From contig CACYQX010000010.1 of assembly GCA_902776725.1 (NCBI GenBank), positions 1-64,000 of the forward strand: a stretch of 64,000 bases of DNA, written 5' to 3'. The position numbers were made by a program, and so were the translations under genes. The notes below the pieces were generated by a model, which was given only the letters and a program-made list of their open reading frames with translations, was not told the origin of the DNA and did not search any database. This document shows, in pieces, positions 25,806-34,413 of this stretch. The stretch's first letter is position 1. Every line of letters starts with the position of its first letter. The stretch comes from an uncultured Eubacteriales bacterium (GTDB lineage Bacteria > Bacillota > Clostridia > Peptostreptococcales > Anaerovoracaceae).

Positions 25806-27620
25806 TTATTCTATTCTTGCCTTGATATCAAATTCGTCTTCCAGAGCCTTTGCCAATGCCTCAAATTCTTCGTCTGAAGTGCCGTCGGAATCATCGTCCT
25901 CGCTCGCACCGACACTCTCTATATCCTTTAGAGGAACCTCTTCTCCGAGAAAGCTTTGCTGCGCAGGTTCTTCCTCGCTTTGCTCGGCAAATACCGTAAC
26001 CATCCTGAGCTGCTTTCCGGTCACTTCCTCCATCGCATTCATAAACGTTTCGGCATTTCTATCGACCTGCTCCATGGCGTATTTGTTGGTAAAGATGACC
26101 TTGAAGTCGCTATCGCTTATTCCTGCAAGCGAGCTGTTTAATCTCGCCATAACCATGGATCCGCGGCTTCCAACTTTGTCCCAGACCTCATCCCAAATAT
26201 CGGAGAGATTCTCGCTCGCCGGCGCTACAGGCGCCGCTTGCTCTGCAGTTTTTACTTGATTTGACTCGCTCGCCGGCGCTACAGGCGCCGCTTGCTCTGC
26301 AGTTTTTACTTGATTTGACCCGCTAGCTAGCTCTTTTTTGGCATTTTCTTGGTCAGAAACTGTATTTTTTTCCGAAATGCGGGTCTTTTCTGTACTTTTT
26401 GTCGGATTTGACCCGCCAGCTAGCTCTTTTTTGGCATTTTCTTGGTCAGAAACCGTATTTTTCTCCGAAATGCGGGTCTTTTCGGCATTTTTCTTCAAAT
26501 TGACTCGCGAGCCACCGCCGCCTGCTCCACTTTCTTCCGAAACACTTCCCGCGATCATCACGATTGCTAGTTCCATAAGGATGCGCGGCTGACTTGAATA
26601 TCTTACGTCGTTTACCGTCTTTGATAGAAGAAGGATTCCGCGCTCTATATCCGCAAGGTCCATGCCCTTGCTTTGTTCCATGAGTTTAGCCACGTTCTCC
26701 GTGGACATATTCAAAATGTTCTCCGGGCTATCCACGTATTTGCTTACGAGAAGCGATCTGTAATGAGATAGCCAATCCGATACGAGAAGCTTCACGTCTT
26801 TTCCGTCGCGAAGTATCTCGTCCAGCATCACGATTCCAGACGCAGCATCGCCACTTGCAACCAAATCCGTAAGCTTGATAAAGAAATCATCGGCAACCGT
26901 TCCGAGATATTCTAGAACGGTGTCTCTATCGAGAGAATTCCCTCCGCCCGAAAGGCATTGGTCGAGGAGCGAGAGTCCGTCTCTAACTGAGCCGTCCGCA
27001 TTGGACGCAAGAAGCCTCAGCGCGTCCTGCGTTATCGTAACACCGCGCGCGTCGCAAATTTTCTTCATATGTTCCGCGATTTTTGCGTCCGGGATTCTTC
27101 TGAAGTCGAGACGAAGACATCTCGAAAGTATCGTCTGAAGGAGCTTCTGCGGATCCGTCGTCGCAAGTATGAACATTACGTTCTCCGGCGGTTCCTCCAG
27201 TGTCTTTAAAAGCGCATTGAGTGCCTGCGAGGTCAGCATATGCGCCTCGTCTATGATATACACTTTTTTCTTTCCGACCGCAGGCGGATAGTTTACGCTC
27301 TCGCGAAGCTCGCGCACATTATCGACACCGTTGTTGGATGCTGCGTCGATTTCGATCATATCGATGAATGAGCCCTCTTTGATTGCTCGGCAGGACGGAC
27401 ATACTCCGCAAGGCACCTCACCCTCGCCCGTGCAGTTCACGGCCTTTGCGAGAATTCTCGCGGTCGATGTCTTACCTGTACCTCTCGTTCCCGCAAAAAG
27501 ATAGGCGTGACCGACCGTCCCTGTCGCAACCTGGTTCTTGAGTATCTTTACTATGTGTTCCTGACCCAGAATTTCATCAAAGGTCTCAGGTCTTTCTGTT
27601 CTGTAGAGTGCTGTATACAT
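25806..27620 (-). CDS. dnaX: DnaX, DNA polymerase III subunit gamma/tau
   Basis: Protein of 604 residues from the ATG giving MYTALYRTERPETFDEILGQ (CAGGAG precedes it). AAA+ clamp-loader motor: Walker A FAGTRGTGKTSTARILAKAVNC, zinc site C...CGVCPSC, Walker B IIDEAHML, sensor 1 ILATTDPQKLLQTILSRC and domain III (to about 375). A low-complexity linker (about 380-475) with tandem repeats precedes the C-terminal tau domain (from about 480). It loads sliding clamps at the replication fork. The linker holds two A6 runs where a -1 shift would meet an early stop (TAG at 26323-26325 after the second), giving a product of about 432 residues, the size of a gamma subunit. Confidence 0.96.
   Translation of the reverse strand: MYTALYRTERPETFDEILGQEHIVKILKNQVATGTVGHAYLFAGTRGTGKTSTARILAKAVNCTGEGEVPCGVCPSCRAIKEGSFIDMIEIDAASNNGVDNVRELRESVNYPPAVGKKKVYIIDEAHMLTSQALNALLKTLEEPPENVMFILATTDPQKLLQTILSRCLRLDFRRIPDAKIAEHMKKICDARGVTITQDALRLLASNADGSVRDGLSLLDQCLSGGGNSLDRDTVLEYLGTVADDFFIKLTDLVASGDAASGIVMLDEILRDGKDVKLLVSDWLSHYRSLLVSKYVDSPENILNMSTENVAKLMEQSKGMDLADIERGILLLSKTVNDVRYSSQPRILMELAIVMIAGSVSEESGAGGGGSRVNLKKNAEKTRISEKNTVSDQENAKKELAGGSNPTKSTEKTRISEKNTVSDQENAKKELASGSNQVKTAEQAAPVAPASESNQVKTAEQAAPVAPASENLSDIWDEVWDKVGSRGSMVMARLNSSLAGISDSDFKVIFTNKYAMEQVDRNAETFMNAMEEVTGKQLRMVTVFAEQSEEEPAQQSFLGEEVPLKDIESVGASEDDDSDGTSDEEFEALAKALEDEFDIKARIE
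26211..26318 (-). repeat. 54-bp exact tandem duplication in dnaX
   Basis: The unit 26211-26264 is repeated without change at 26265-26318; it encodes 18 residues around SNQVKTAEQAAPVAPASE. Exact identity implies a recent duplication or ongoing slippage. Confidence 0.95.
26321..26506 (-). repeat. 93-bp near-exact tandem duplication in dnaX
   Basis: Period 93 bp (26321 to 26414), two copies differing at a few bases, each encoding about 31 residues around EKTRISEKNTVSDQENAKKELA. Each copy ends in CCAAAAAAGAG. Confidence 0.92.
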
Positions 27621-27675
27621 ATTTCTCCTGTTAAGTGGCTCGGCAGCGCCAAATCGCCACACGCATTCTAAAAAT

Positions 27676-27829
27676 ATTGCCCTTTAATAGCTCCGCAGGT
27701 TAGGAGAAGGCTTATCTGCGGCACATGCAAAAATCCGCTTATTGCTGCTTCCTTCCGGACCTGACAAGGTTCACGGCATCACATTGCGCAGGACCCAAAC
27801 CATGCCATACGAAGCTATTAAAAGGCAAT
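27676..27829 (-). ncRNA. ffs: Signal recognition particle RNA (small bacterial type)
   Basis: The minus strand contains the SRP domain IV core TGTCAGGTCCGGAAGGAAGCAGCAATAAG with the GGAA tetraloop and asymmetric loop bound by Ffh. The two ends pair over a long stretch (ATTGCC and AATAGCT on one side, AGCTATT and GGGCAAT on the other). A perfect promoter lies just upstream. The exact 5' and 3' ends are estimates. The order ffs-dnaX-ybaB-recR is common in bacteria. Confidence 0.93.
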
Positions 27830-27845
27830 ATTTAATTACCTAATT

Positions 27846-27874
27846 ATTATATGTTTTTTGGCCTTTACTGTCAA
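27846..27874 (-). promoter_or_regulatory. Consensus promoter of the SRP RNA
   Basis: TTGACA (27869-27874), 17 bp, TATAAT (27846-27851), a full sigma-A consensus, as expected for an abundant RNA. The TGA stop codon of ligA (27871-27873) lies inside the -35 box. It may also serve dnaX-ybaB-recR-dtd by read-through. Confidence 0.93.
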
Positions 27875-29922
27875 CGAACGGGGTCCTCGTAAAAGCCCTT
27901 GTCCAGCCATCTAATGACCGTCTCCTCGTCTATTATCGGGACGCCGAGGTCCTTGGCTTTTTTGTTCTTTCCGGAGCTCGACGAAACATCGTTATTTATG
28001 AGATAAGACGTCTTGGCGCTCACGGAGCCCGCCACTTTGGCGCCACAGGCCTCTAGGTCGGCCACCAGCGCATCTCTGTTCGCATAATGGTTAAGAGACC
28101 CCGTTATAACAAAGGTAAGGCCCTTCATAAACTCCTGCCCCACCTCGAATGTCTCGTCTATTTTGAGCACAGAGAGGAGTTCTGCGATTTCGGCCTGATT
28201 ATCGATATTATCGAAAAAGTCCCTGTAACCGCGCGCCAGGACCTCTCCGACGCCCTCTATGGTCTGAAGTTCGCCGTAGCTGATATTCTGAATCCTATCC
28301 CAACTGTTCTCACAGGCCTTGGCAATCACCTTGGCGTTGGCGGTACCTATTCCCGGGACGCCCAAAGCATACAGGAGCCTGTCGGGAGTCGTATGGCTCG
28401 CCTTTTCGGCGGCGTAAATAAGCTTCTCATAGGATTTCTCCCCAAACCCGTCCATCGAGACGATTTCCTGCTTAAATCTGTCCATATGGAAGATATCCGC
28501 GGGCGTCTTTAGGATGCCGTGGGCAATAAGCTTCTCTATGCTCATCTCCGAGAGCCCATCCACGTCCATGGCATCTCGGGCAACAAAATGCGTAAAGCTC
28601 TTTATCTTCTTGGCTGCGCATTCGGGGTTGACGCAAAAGAGCGTCCTGACTCCGGTATCGTTGTGAATCTCGGTCGGACCTCCGCATACCGGACAGATTT
28701 CCGGAATATGTAGATTTCCGCTCCTCGTCAGGTTCTCCGCAATCTGTGGGATAATCATATTGGCCTTATATACCTGGACGGTATCTCCTATTCCAATTTG
28801 GAGATCCTCCATGATGCTTATATTATGGAGCGACGCTCTCGATACCGTAGTCCCCTCGAGCTCCACGGAATCAAAAATCGCAACCGGGTTAATCAGGCCT
28901 GTCCTCGATGCGCTCCACTCGATTTCTCTCAGCGTCGTGTCCGCAATCTGATCGCGCCACTTAAACGCTATGGCGTCGCGAGGAAATTTTGCCGTCGTTC
29001 CGAGCGACGCGCTGTAAGCGATGTCGTCATAGACAAGGACAAGTCCGTCCGACGGAACAGGATTATGTTCAATCGCGCGTTCAAACTCTCCTACAATCGA
29101 TACGACGCTTCCTCTATTAACTCTCTTGTATTCGACAACATCAAAACCCTGACTCGCAAGCCACTTCATCTGTTCCTCGCGGCTGTTCGAGAAGTCAGGT
29201 GCATTCCCATTACCTCCTGCCAAATCAAGAAGCGTTGACGCAGCCGCACCATCGCCCGACGCAACCGCACTCACGAGCGAGAACGCATAGAAGCGCACTC
29301 TCCTCTCCGCTGTAATCTTGCTGTTAAGCTGGCGCACGGAACCCGAGCAAAGATTTCTCGGATTCTTATACTTGGCATCAAGCTCCGGGATGCTTTCGTT
29401 TATCTTTTCAAAGTCTTCGTATGTGATTACGGCTTCACCGCGTATAACGAGTTCTCCTTCAAAGGGAATGGATAGCGGAAGATTTACGAAGGTCTTTGCG
29501 TTCGCGGTTATTACTTCTCCGATTTCTCCGTTTCCTCTCGTAACCGCCTTTTCAATTTTTTGATTATTGTATGTGAGAACTATTGTGAGTCCGTCCAGTT
29601 TCCACGAAAGAAGGCCCTCCTGATCTCCCAGCCACTCTGCGAGCGCGTCTCTATCCTTGGTCTTGTCGAGGGAAAGCATCTTCTTGGGATGCGCTTCTTT
29701 GGGAAGTTCGGAAAGCACCTCGTATCCAACCTGCTGCGTCGGGCTGCCCGCGAGAATCATTCCGCTTTCTTCTTCGAGTGCAACCAGCTCGTCGTACAGT
29801 TTGTCATACTCAAAGTTGGACATGATTTCTCTGCCCTCGACATAATATGCCTTTGCCGCTTCGTTTAAGATGCGGATTTTTTCTTCCATCAGTTTTTTGA
29901 TGTCAGGTTTTTTGTTGTCCAT
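27871..29922 (-). CDS. ligA: NAD-dependent DNA ligase LigA
   Basis: Protein of 683 residues from the ATG giving MDNKKPDIKK (GAGGAG before it). Domains: Ia/adenylation with FEYDKLYDEL and the lysine motif SWKLDGLTIVL, RGEAVITYEDF, KNPRNLCSGSVRQLN; OB fold; Cys4 zinc finger (CPVCGG...CVNPEC); helix-hairpin-helix repeats; C-terminal BRCT (FVITGSLNHYANRDAL). It seals nicks in replication and repair. It departs from common LigA in KLDGLTIVL in place of KIDG-type and in an Ala/Gly/Asn-rich insert near residues 215-245. It follows pcrA by 26 bp, a conserved pair. Confidence 0.94.
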   Translation of the reverse strand: MDNKKPDIKKLMEEKIRILNEAAKAYYVEGREIMSNFEYDKLYDELVALEEESGMILAGSPTQQVGYEVLSELPKEAHPKKMLSLDKTKDRDALAEWLGDQEGLLSWKLDGLTIVLTYNNQKIEKAVTRGNGEIGEVITANAKTFVNLPLSIPFEGELVIRGEAVITYEDFEKINESIPELDAKYKNPRNLCSGSVRQLNSKITAERRVRFYAFSLVSAVASGDGAAASTLLDLAGGNGNAPDFSNSREEQMKWLASQGFDVVEYKRVNRGSVVSIVGEFERAIEHNPVPSDGLVLVYDDIAYSASLGTTAKFPRDAIAFKWRDQIADTTLREIEWSASRTGLINPVAIFDSVELEGTTVSRASLHNISIMEDLQIGIGDTVQVYKANMIIPQIAENLTRSGNLHIPEICPVCGGPTEIHNDTGVRTLFCVNPECAAKKIKSFTHFVARDAMDVDGLSEMSIEKLIAHGILKTPADIFHMDRFKQEIVSMDGFGEKSYEKLIYAAEKASHTTPDRLLYALGVPGIGTANAKVIAKACENSWDRIQNISYGELQTIEGVGEVLARGYRDFFDNIDNQAEIAELLSVLKIDETFEVGQEFMKGLTFVITGSLNHYANRDALVADLEACGAKVAGSVSAKTSYLINNDVSSSSGKNKKAKDLGVPIIDEETVIRWLDKGFYEDPVR

Positions 29923-29948
29923 TTCTTCTCCTCGGTAGTGAGTGATAA

Positions 29949-32288
29949 TCAAATCTTCTTGAGTGGTGCTATGCCCTTTGCAAGCTTCTTTGTTCCAACG
30001 CTCGCAAAGTTTACAGTGACGGTACTATCCGTCATATCCGTAACGTGGCCTACTCCGAACTTGGCGTGCTCCACGATATCTCCTATTTCAAAATCGCTTT
30101 CGCGTTCTTCCTTTGCGACCTGCTTTTTGAGGGCTTCCTTTGCAGCCTTGAGCGCATTGAAAGGATTGTATCCGGCATAATCGTCGCTCGCGTATCCGTC
30201 AAAGGATCCTGTAGGAACTCCCGGCCCGGCGACCCTACCCATGCCATAGTCGTCGTTTCTCACATAAATCGAGTCGCCCGTCATTACCTTTGGATCTATC
30301 TCGCGAAGAAACTGCGATTCCCTCGTATACTCCGTGCGTCCGTACATGGTTCTTATAGCAGCGCTCGTCATAAAGAGCCTCTCCTTGGCGCGAGTCATGC
30401 CGACATAGCAAAGCCTGCGCTCCTCTTCCATCTCTTCAATTGAATCAAAGCTCCTGTGTCCCGGAAAGAGTCCGTCCTCCATGCCCGGAAGAAATACCAC
30501 GGGGAACTCGAGACCTTTCGCACTATGCATGGTCATCATCACGACCGCATCCTGCGTCTCGTCATGGTTATCGACATCCGCCATGAGAGAAATCTTTTCC
30601 ATAAAGCCCGCAAGCGTCGGCCCCTCGCTTTCGCTCTCCTCACCAAATTCATCTACGAAATCGGAATAGCCATCACGAACATCCATCTCGGCGTCAACGA
30701 GCCTTTCCATCCCCATCTCCTGCTCGTAGTCGTAGATTACGGTTTTGAATTCCATGAGGTTTTCGATTCTTCCTTCGGCCTCGATAGTCTTCTCGCTCTC
30801 GAGCGCCGCAAGATATCCCGTCTTAACGAGGAGCTGATCGTAGATATCGGACACCCTGAGATTCTCCTGTTCGCTTCTGCAGAGATTTATTATCTCCACC
30901 ATATTCTTGACTTCCGAATATGCTTTTCCGGGAAGAGTCGCAAGAACTTCTTCGCTTGCGAGCGCCTCGAGCATACTCTCGCCTCTCACACCCGCGAATG
31001 CCTGAAGCTTCTCAATCGTCTTATCGCCTACTCCACGCTTTGGTTCATTGATGATACGCCTGAGAGACATATCGTCCTTCGGATTTACGACAAGGCGCAT
31101 ATATGCCATGATGTCCTTTATTTCTTTTCTGTCGTAATATCTGAGTCCCGAGAGCACCCTATACGGTATGCTTCTCGCGGTCAAAGCCTCTTCAAACTGT
31201 CTGGACTGCGCATTGGTCCTGTAGAGAATAGCAAAGTCCTTATAATGCCAATCTCCGCCATCGGGTCTTCCACCATCAACAAAGAGCGCAATCTGGCTCG
31301 CGACAAACTGGGCTTCTTCTTTCTCTGTATCCGCGCGCTCGTAGACAATCTTCTCTCCGGACTCCTTGTCGGTCCAGAGTTTTTTATCCTTTCTTCCTTT
31401 GTTGTTTTCAATTACGGAATGAGCACCCGCGAGGATATTTCCGAACGAGCGATAATTCTGTTCCAGCTTAACGATCTTTGCGTTTGGAAAATCCTTTTCG
31501 AAATCTAAAATATTTCTTATGTCAGCTCCGCGCCATTCGTAGATGCACTGGTCATCGTCACCGACCACGCAGATATTCTTGTGATCCTTTGCGAGCATCT
31601 TGATCAGCTTATACTGAATATGGTTCGTATCCTGATACTCGTCGACCATCACATAGTGGAATCGCCTTACGTATTTATCCAGAATATCCTTTCTCTTCTC
31701 CAAGAGCTTAACCGCATTCAGGAGAAGATCGTCAAAGTCCATCGCATTGTTCTCCTGAATTCTCTTCTCGTAGAGCTTATATGCTTTTACGAGCGCCGTT
31801 GACTTTGGATCGGAACCCGACACTTCTTCAAAGTCCTCAGGCGTAATTCCCTGCTCCTTCTTCTCGCTTATTACGGCGAGTATGTAAGCAGGCTTAAAAG
31901 ATTTAGGATCCAGATTCAGTTCTTTGATTATATTTTTTGCGAGAGTCTTCTGATCGGTCGTATCATAGATAACAAAATTCTTGTCGTAGCCAATCGCATC
32001 CGCGTCCTGACGGAGAATCCTTAAGCACATTGCGTGGAATGTCATTATCCACATACCAAAAGTATTACCCGTAAGTTTTTCGACGCGCTCGCGCATCTCG
32101 TTGGCAGCTTTGTTTGTAAACGTAACCGCAAGAATATTATATGGTCTTATTCCCTGCTCGAGCATATACGCAATTCTATGCGTCATCGTGCTCGTCTTTC
32201 CGGAACCTGCGCCGGCGAGAATAAGAAGTGGTCCGTCTATATATTGAACAGCTTCGCGCTGCTTGTCATTTAACTTGCTTAAATCCAT
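29949..32288 (-). CDS. pcrA: PcrA/UvrD-type 3'-5' DNA helicase
   Basis: Protein of 779 residues. Superfamily 1 motifs in order: LNDKQREAVQYIDGPLLILAGAGSGKT (Q motif and Walker A), AVTFTNKAANEMRERV, VDEYQDTNHIQYKLI, VVGDDDQCIYEWRGADIRNI, LEQNYRS, TMHSAKGLEFPVVFLPGMEDGLFP and VGMTRAKERL. The C-terminal tail ends in a Tudor-like fold (GDIVEHAKFGVGHVTDMTDSTVTVNF). It works in nucleotide excision and replication-fork repair. GAGGAG precedes the ATG. It heads the pcrA-ligA pair after a terminator. Confidence 0.96.
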   Translation of the reverse strand: MDLSKLNDKQREAVQYIDGPLLILAGAGSGKTSTMTHRIAYMLEQGIRPYNILAVTFTNKAANEMRERVEKLTGNTFGMWIMTFHAMCLRILRQDADAIGYDKNFVIYDTTDQKTLAKNIIKELNLDPKSFKPAYILAVISEKKEQGITPEDFEEVSGSDPKSTALVKAYKLYEKRIQENNAMDFDDLLLNAVKLLEKRKDILDKYVRRFHYVMVDEYQDTNHIQYKLIKMLAKDHKNICVVGDDDQCIYEWRGADIRNILDFEKDFPNAKIVKLEQNYRSFGNILAGAHSVIENNKGRKDKKLWTDKESGEKIVYERADTEKEEAQFVASQIALFVDGGRPDGGDWHYKDFAILYRTNAQSRQFEEALTARSIPYRVLSGLRYYDRKEIKDIMAYMRLVVNPKDDMSLRRIINEPKRGVGDKTIEKLQAFAGVRGESMLEALASEEVLATLPGKAYSEVKNMVEIINLCRSEQENLRVSDIYDQLLVKTGYLAALESEKTIEAEGRIENLMEFKTVIYDYEQEMGMERLVDAEMDVRDGYSDFVDEFGEESESEGPTLAGFMEKISLMADVDNHDETQDAVVMMTMHSAKGLEFPVVFLPGMEDGLFPGHRSFDSIEEMEEERRLCYVGMTRAKERLFMTSAAIRTMYGRTEYTRESQFLREIDPKVMTGDSIYVRNDDYGMGRVAGPGVPTGSFDGYASDDYAGYNPFNALKAAKEALKKQVAKEERESDFEIGDIVEHAKFGVGHVTDMTDSTVTVNFASVGTKKLAKGIAPLKKI

Positions 32289-32318
32289 CTCGTCTCCTCG
32301 TACCTTTATATTTTAACA

Positions 32319-32347
32319 TAAAAAAACTCGCAAGTCCGTCTTGCGAG
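32319..32347 (-). terminator. Intrinsic terminator after the small secreted peptide gene
   Basis: CTCGCAAG, loop ACGGA, CTTGCGAG followed by seven T on the minus strand. It separates the peptide gene from pcrA. Confidence 0.93.
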
Positions 32348-32379
32348 CATTTCCTAATCCTATAGTCCTTAGTTGTTTA

Positions 32380-32595
32380 TTACATGTTGATTGTTGGAGC
32401 ACAGTTTGGAAGCTGCGGAGCTGCAAGCTCACCATCCACTGAAGGAAGCATCGGTGCTTCTGTTTCTCCTGCTACTGACGGAAGTTCCGGAGCAGCTGTA
32501 TTATCTAAAGCGAAAACCGCACTTGCCATCATGATGCTCATAACGAGGAGTGCGATCAGAGTTACTATTGTGAATGCTTTCATTGAATTCTTCAT
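32380..32595 (-). CDS. Small secreted peptide with internal PxLPSV repeats, function unknown
   Basis: Predicted product of 71 residues starting MKNSMKAFTI (AAGGG ten bases before the ATG). A clear signal peptide (hydrophobic core about 7-29, cleavage likely after SAVFA) leaves about 42 residues made of three related units: APELPSVAGETE, APMLPSVDGEL and APQLPNCAPTINM. There is one cysteine, in the last unit. The mature part is acidic and Pro-rich. No family was recognised; pheromone, RiPP-like precursor or wall-associated peptide are all possible. It has its own -10 box, an upstream dyad and a strong terminator, so it is a monocistronic gene under its own control. No processing or export genes are adjacent. 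Confidence 0.7.
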   Translation of the reverse strand: MKNSMKAFTIVTLIALLVMSIMMASAVFALDNTAAPELPSVAGETEAPMLPSVDGELAAPQLPNCAPTINM

Positions 32596-32642
32596 TGTTT
32601 TGCCCTTTCGGTAAACCATACTTTATTCATTAGGATAGCTTT

Positions 32643-32719
32643 ATTATATGGTCCATTTATGACTGAAATGTGCTATTTCTACTACCGTTTTGTTACTTTC
32701 AAATTCACCTTTAAGTAAC
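32643..32719 (-). promoter_or_regulatory. Candidate promoter and operator dyad of the small peptide gene
   Basis: A perfect TATAAT (32643-32648 on the minus strand) lies 47 bp before the ATG, without a good -35. About 45 bp upstream is a 7-bp perfect dyad GTTACTT/AAGTAAC (32692-32698 and 32713-32719) with 14 bases between; a further AGTAACAC copy lies near 32837. This suggests an activator site replacing the -35. Confidence 0.45.
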
Positions 32720-32869
32720 ACTTCTTGCCCTCAAAAACCTTGATTTTTAGCCATTTTTATGCTAAAACATTGAAATTTCAACATTTACGCCCATTTTCAC
32801 GTTTTGGAGAAGTGTTCCCCTTGTGTGATTTAAGCGGAGTAACACAAAAAAATTTTTTCGATTTTTTCG

Positions 32870-32898
32870 CTAAAAAAACCCCGAATTTCTTCGGGGTT
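32870..32898 (-). terminator. Intrinsic terminator after the YfcC gene
   Basis: ACCCCGAA, loop GAAA, TTCGGGGT followed by a T-run on the minus strand, 18 bp after the stop codon. The rest of 32596-32915 is AT-rich and holds no gene that I can see. Confidence 0.92.
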
Positions 32899-32915
32899 CT
32901 ATCGACAAAATTTCA

Positions 32916-34340
32916 CTAATATCCTATCGCAAGTCCAAACAAAAGCATCAGCGAAGTGAGAATCAAATTTGCAATCTGAAATTTGAAAGACCATGCCGCC
33001 CACTTTGTATAACTCACGTCGGCAAGTCCCAAAGAAATCAGGAGAGCTGCATTGGTCGGATAGAAAACATTTGAGAAGCCGTCTCCAAACGCAAATGCAA
33101 CTATACATAACTGTGCGGACACTCCAAATATCTGCGCAAGAGGAACTATTAGCGGTATAAGCATAAACGCTTTTGCGGATCCCGACCCTATGAAGAAATT
33201 CATCACGAGCACGATTAGATAAATGAAAAGTATGATGCTCCATTTCGGTAGCGTGTCCGCGACTCCAACCGCACCGTGAAGGATTGTGTCGAGAATCTTT
33301 GCTTCCTCCAGGGTATATCTTATCGACGATGCCATTAGTATCATGAGTACCGCCGGAAGAATGCTCGTCACGCCTTTGATAAACGTTCCTCCAAGTTCTT
33401 TGCCCTTGAATCCACCGATTATAGGCGAAACAATTCCGGCAACCAAGAACATAAGGGCAACCGCTATCATCGTAAAATCCTGAAGCGATTTTATAAAAGT
33501 CGACGAAAGTACAAACAGGATTCCTATAACCATTATGATGATGAAAGTCTTAAGCGCCCTATCCATCAATCCGGAATCGGAGCCGACACTGCCAATTCCG
33601 CTTCCTCCTTCTTCCGCTATCTGCTTTACGGGTTGCTCTACCCGTTTGGCATAACGCCTCACAAAGAACAAAAGCAGTGCAAAGATCAAAACAAAATTAA
33701 GCGCTCTAAACCATATTCCCGAAAACATTGGAAGCCCCGCAAGGCTCTGCGCAACTCCAACGGTAAACGGATTCATTACTCCCGCAGCAAATCCGCAGCC
33801 CACCGCAAGGAGACTCATTGCCATGCCCGTCACAGAGTCCCATCCAAGTCTTATGGCTAGCGCAACCACGATTGGAACTAGCGGTACAACCTCTTCAAAA
33901 GAACCGACCAAGGCTCCCATAGCCATAAAGAAGAATATAACCACGTTGAGCAGCGTATACCTTCTGCCCCCGTATTTCTTTGTTATAGTATTCAGGAGAT
34001 GGTTCATTATTCCGCTCTTATCGAGGCAGTTAAAGGCACCCCCTATTACCAGGAGGAATATGATTACCGCTATCAGGGTTCCGCTTCCGTTTCCCGTGAG
34101 TACGAGGATCGGCGAAAGAATCCACTTCCAAAGCGGAAGATTGCCATCCACATAGCTAAATCCCGCCTCCGTATCGATTATGCTTTGCCCCGCCTCATTT
34201 ATGGTCCTCGCATATTCTCCCGAAGGAACAACAAATGTCATCGCATATGCGATTACCATCAGAACAAAGATTACAACTATCGCCGTTATGAAGGACTTCA
34301 CGCTTATATCGAGTCCGCCTTTTTCCTTTTTCTTCTCCAT
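32916..34340 (-). CDS. YfcC/DcuC-type membrane carrier
   Basis: Protein of about 474 residues with 11-13 hydrophobic segments. KSFITAIVVIFVLMVIAYAMTFVVPSGEY, KSGIMNHLLNTITKKYGGRRYTLL, GSFEEVVPLVPIVVALA, GFAAGVMNPFTVGVAQ and FFIGSGSAKAFMLIPLIVPLA are family landmarks of YfcC proteins in the C4-dicarboxylate/basic amino acid carrier group. The substrate is not set by the sequence; peptides, arginine/ornithine or dicarboxylates are options. I used the ATG giving MEKKKEKG; a TTG seven codons upstream (34359-34361) is equally possible and neither has a strong ribosome-binding site. It follows an M20 peptidase gene, so uptake of the amino acids that enzyme uses is plausible. Confidence 0.87.
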   Translation of the reverse strand: MEKKKEKGGLDISVKSFITAIVVIFVLMVIAYAMTFVVPSGEYARTINEAGQSIIDTEAGFSYVDGNLPLWKWILSPILVLTGNGSGTLIAVIIFLLVIGGAFNCLDKSGIMNHLLNTITKKYGGRRYTLLNVVIFFFMAMGALVGSFEEVVPLVPIVVALAIRLGWDSVTGMAMSLLAVGCGFAAGVMNPFTVGVAQSLAGLPMFSGIWFRALNFVLIFALLLFFVRRYAKRVEQPVKQIAEEGGSGIGSVGSDSGLMDRALKTFIIIMVIGILFVLSSTFIKSLQDFTMIAVALMFLVAGIVSPIIGGFKGKELGGTFIKGVTSILPAVLMILMASSIRYTLEEAKILDTILHGAVGVADTLPKWSIILFIYLIVLVMNFFIGSGSAKAFMLIPLIVPLAQIFGVSAQLCIVAFAFGDGFSNVFYPTNAALLISLGLADVSYTKWAAWSFKFQIANLILTSLMLLFGLAIGY

Positions 34341-34413
34341 ATCGATTCTCGCATCGTTCAATCAATCCACATCGTGAATGCACTCATCTACCAATATGCC
34401 GCTCACGACTAAT

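Noticed and set aside
26338..26500. CRISPR-like or VNTR array unrelated to coding
   Set aside because: The repeats are multiples of three, in frame, and lie within the dnaX linker.
30456..31508. Long plus-strand frame of 350 codons opposite pcrA
   Set aside because: It mirrors the conserved helicase motifs on the other strand and has no recognisable protein features.
32596..32915. A gene in the AT-rich gap before the YfcC gene
   Set aside because: A plus-strand frame at 32725-32919 runs through the terminator stem and has poly-Phe/Lys composition; no ribosome-binding site.
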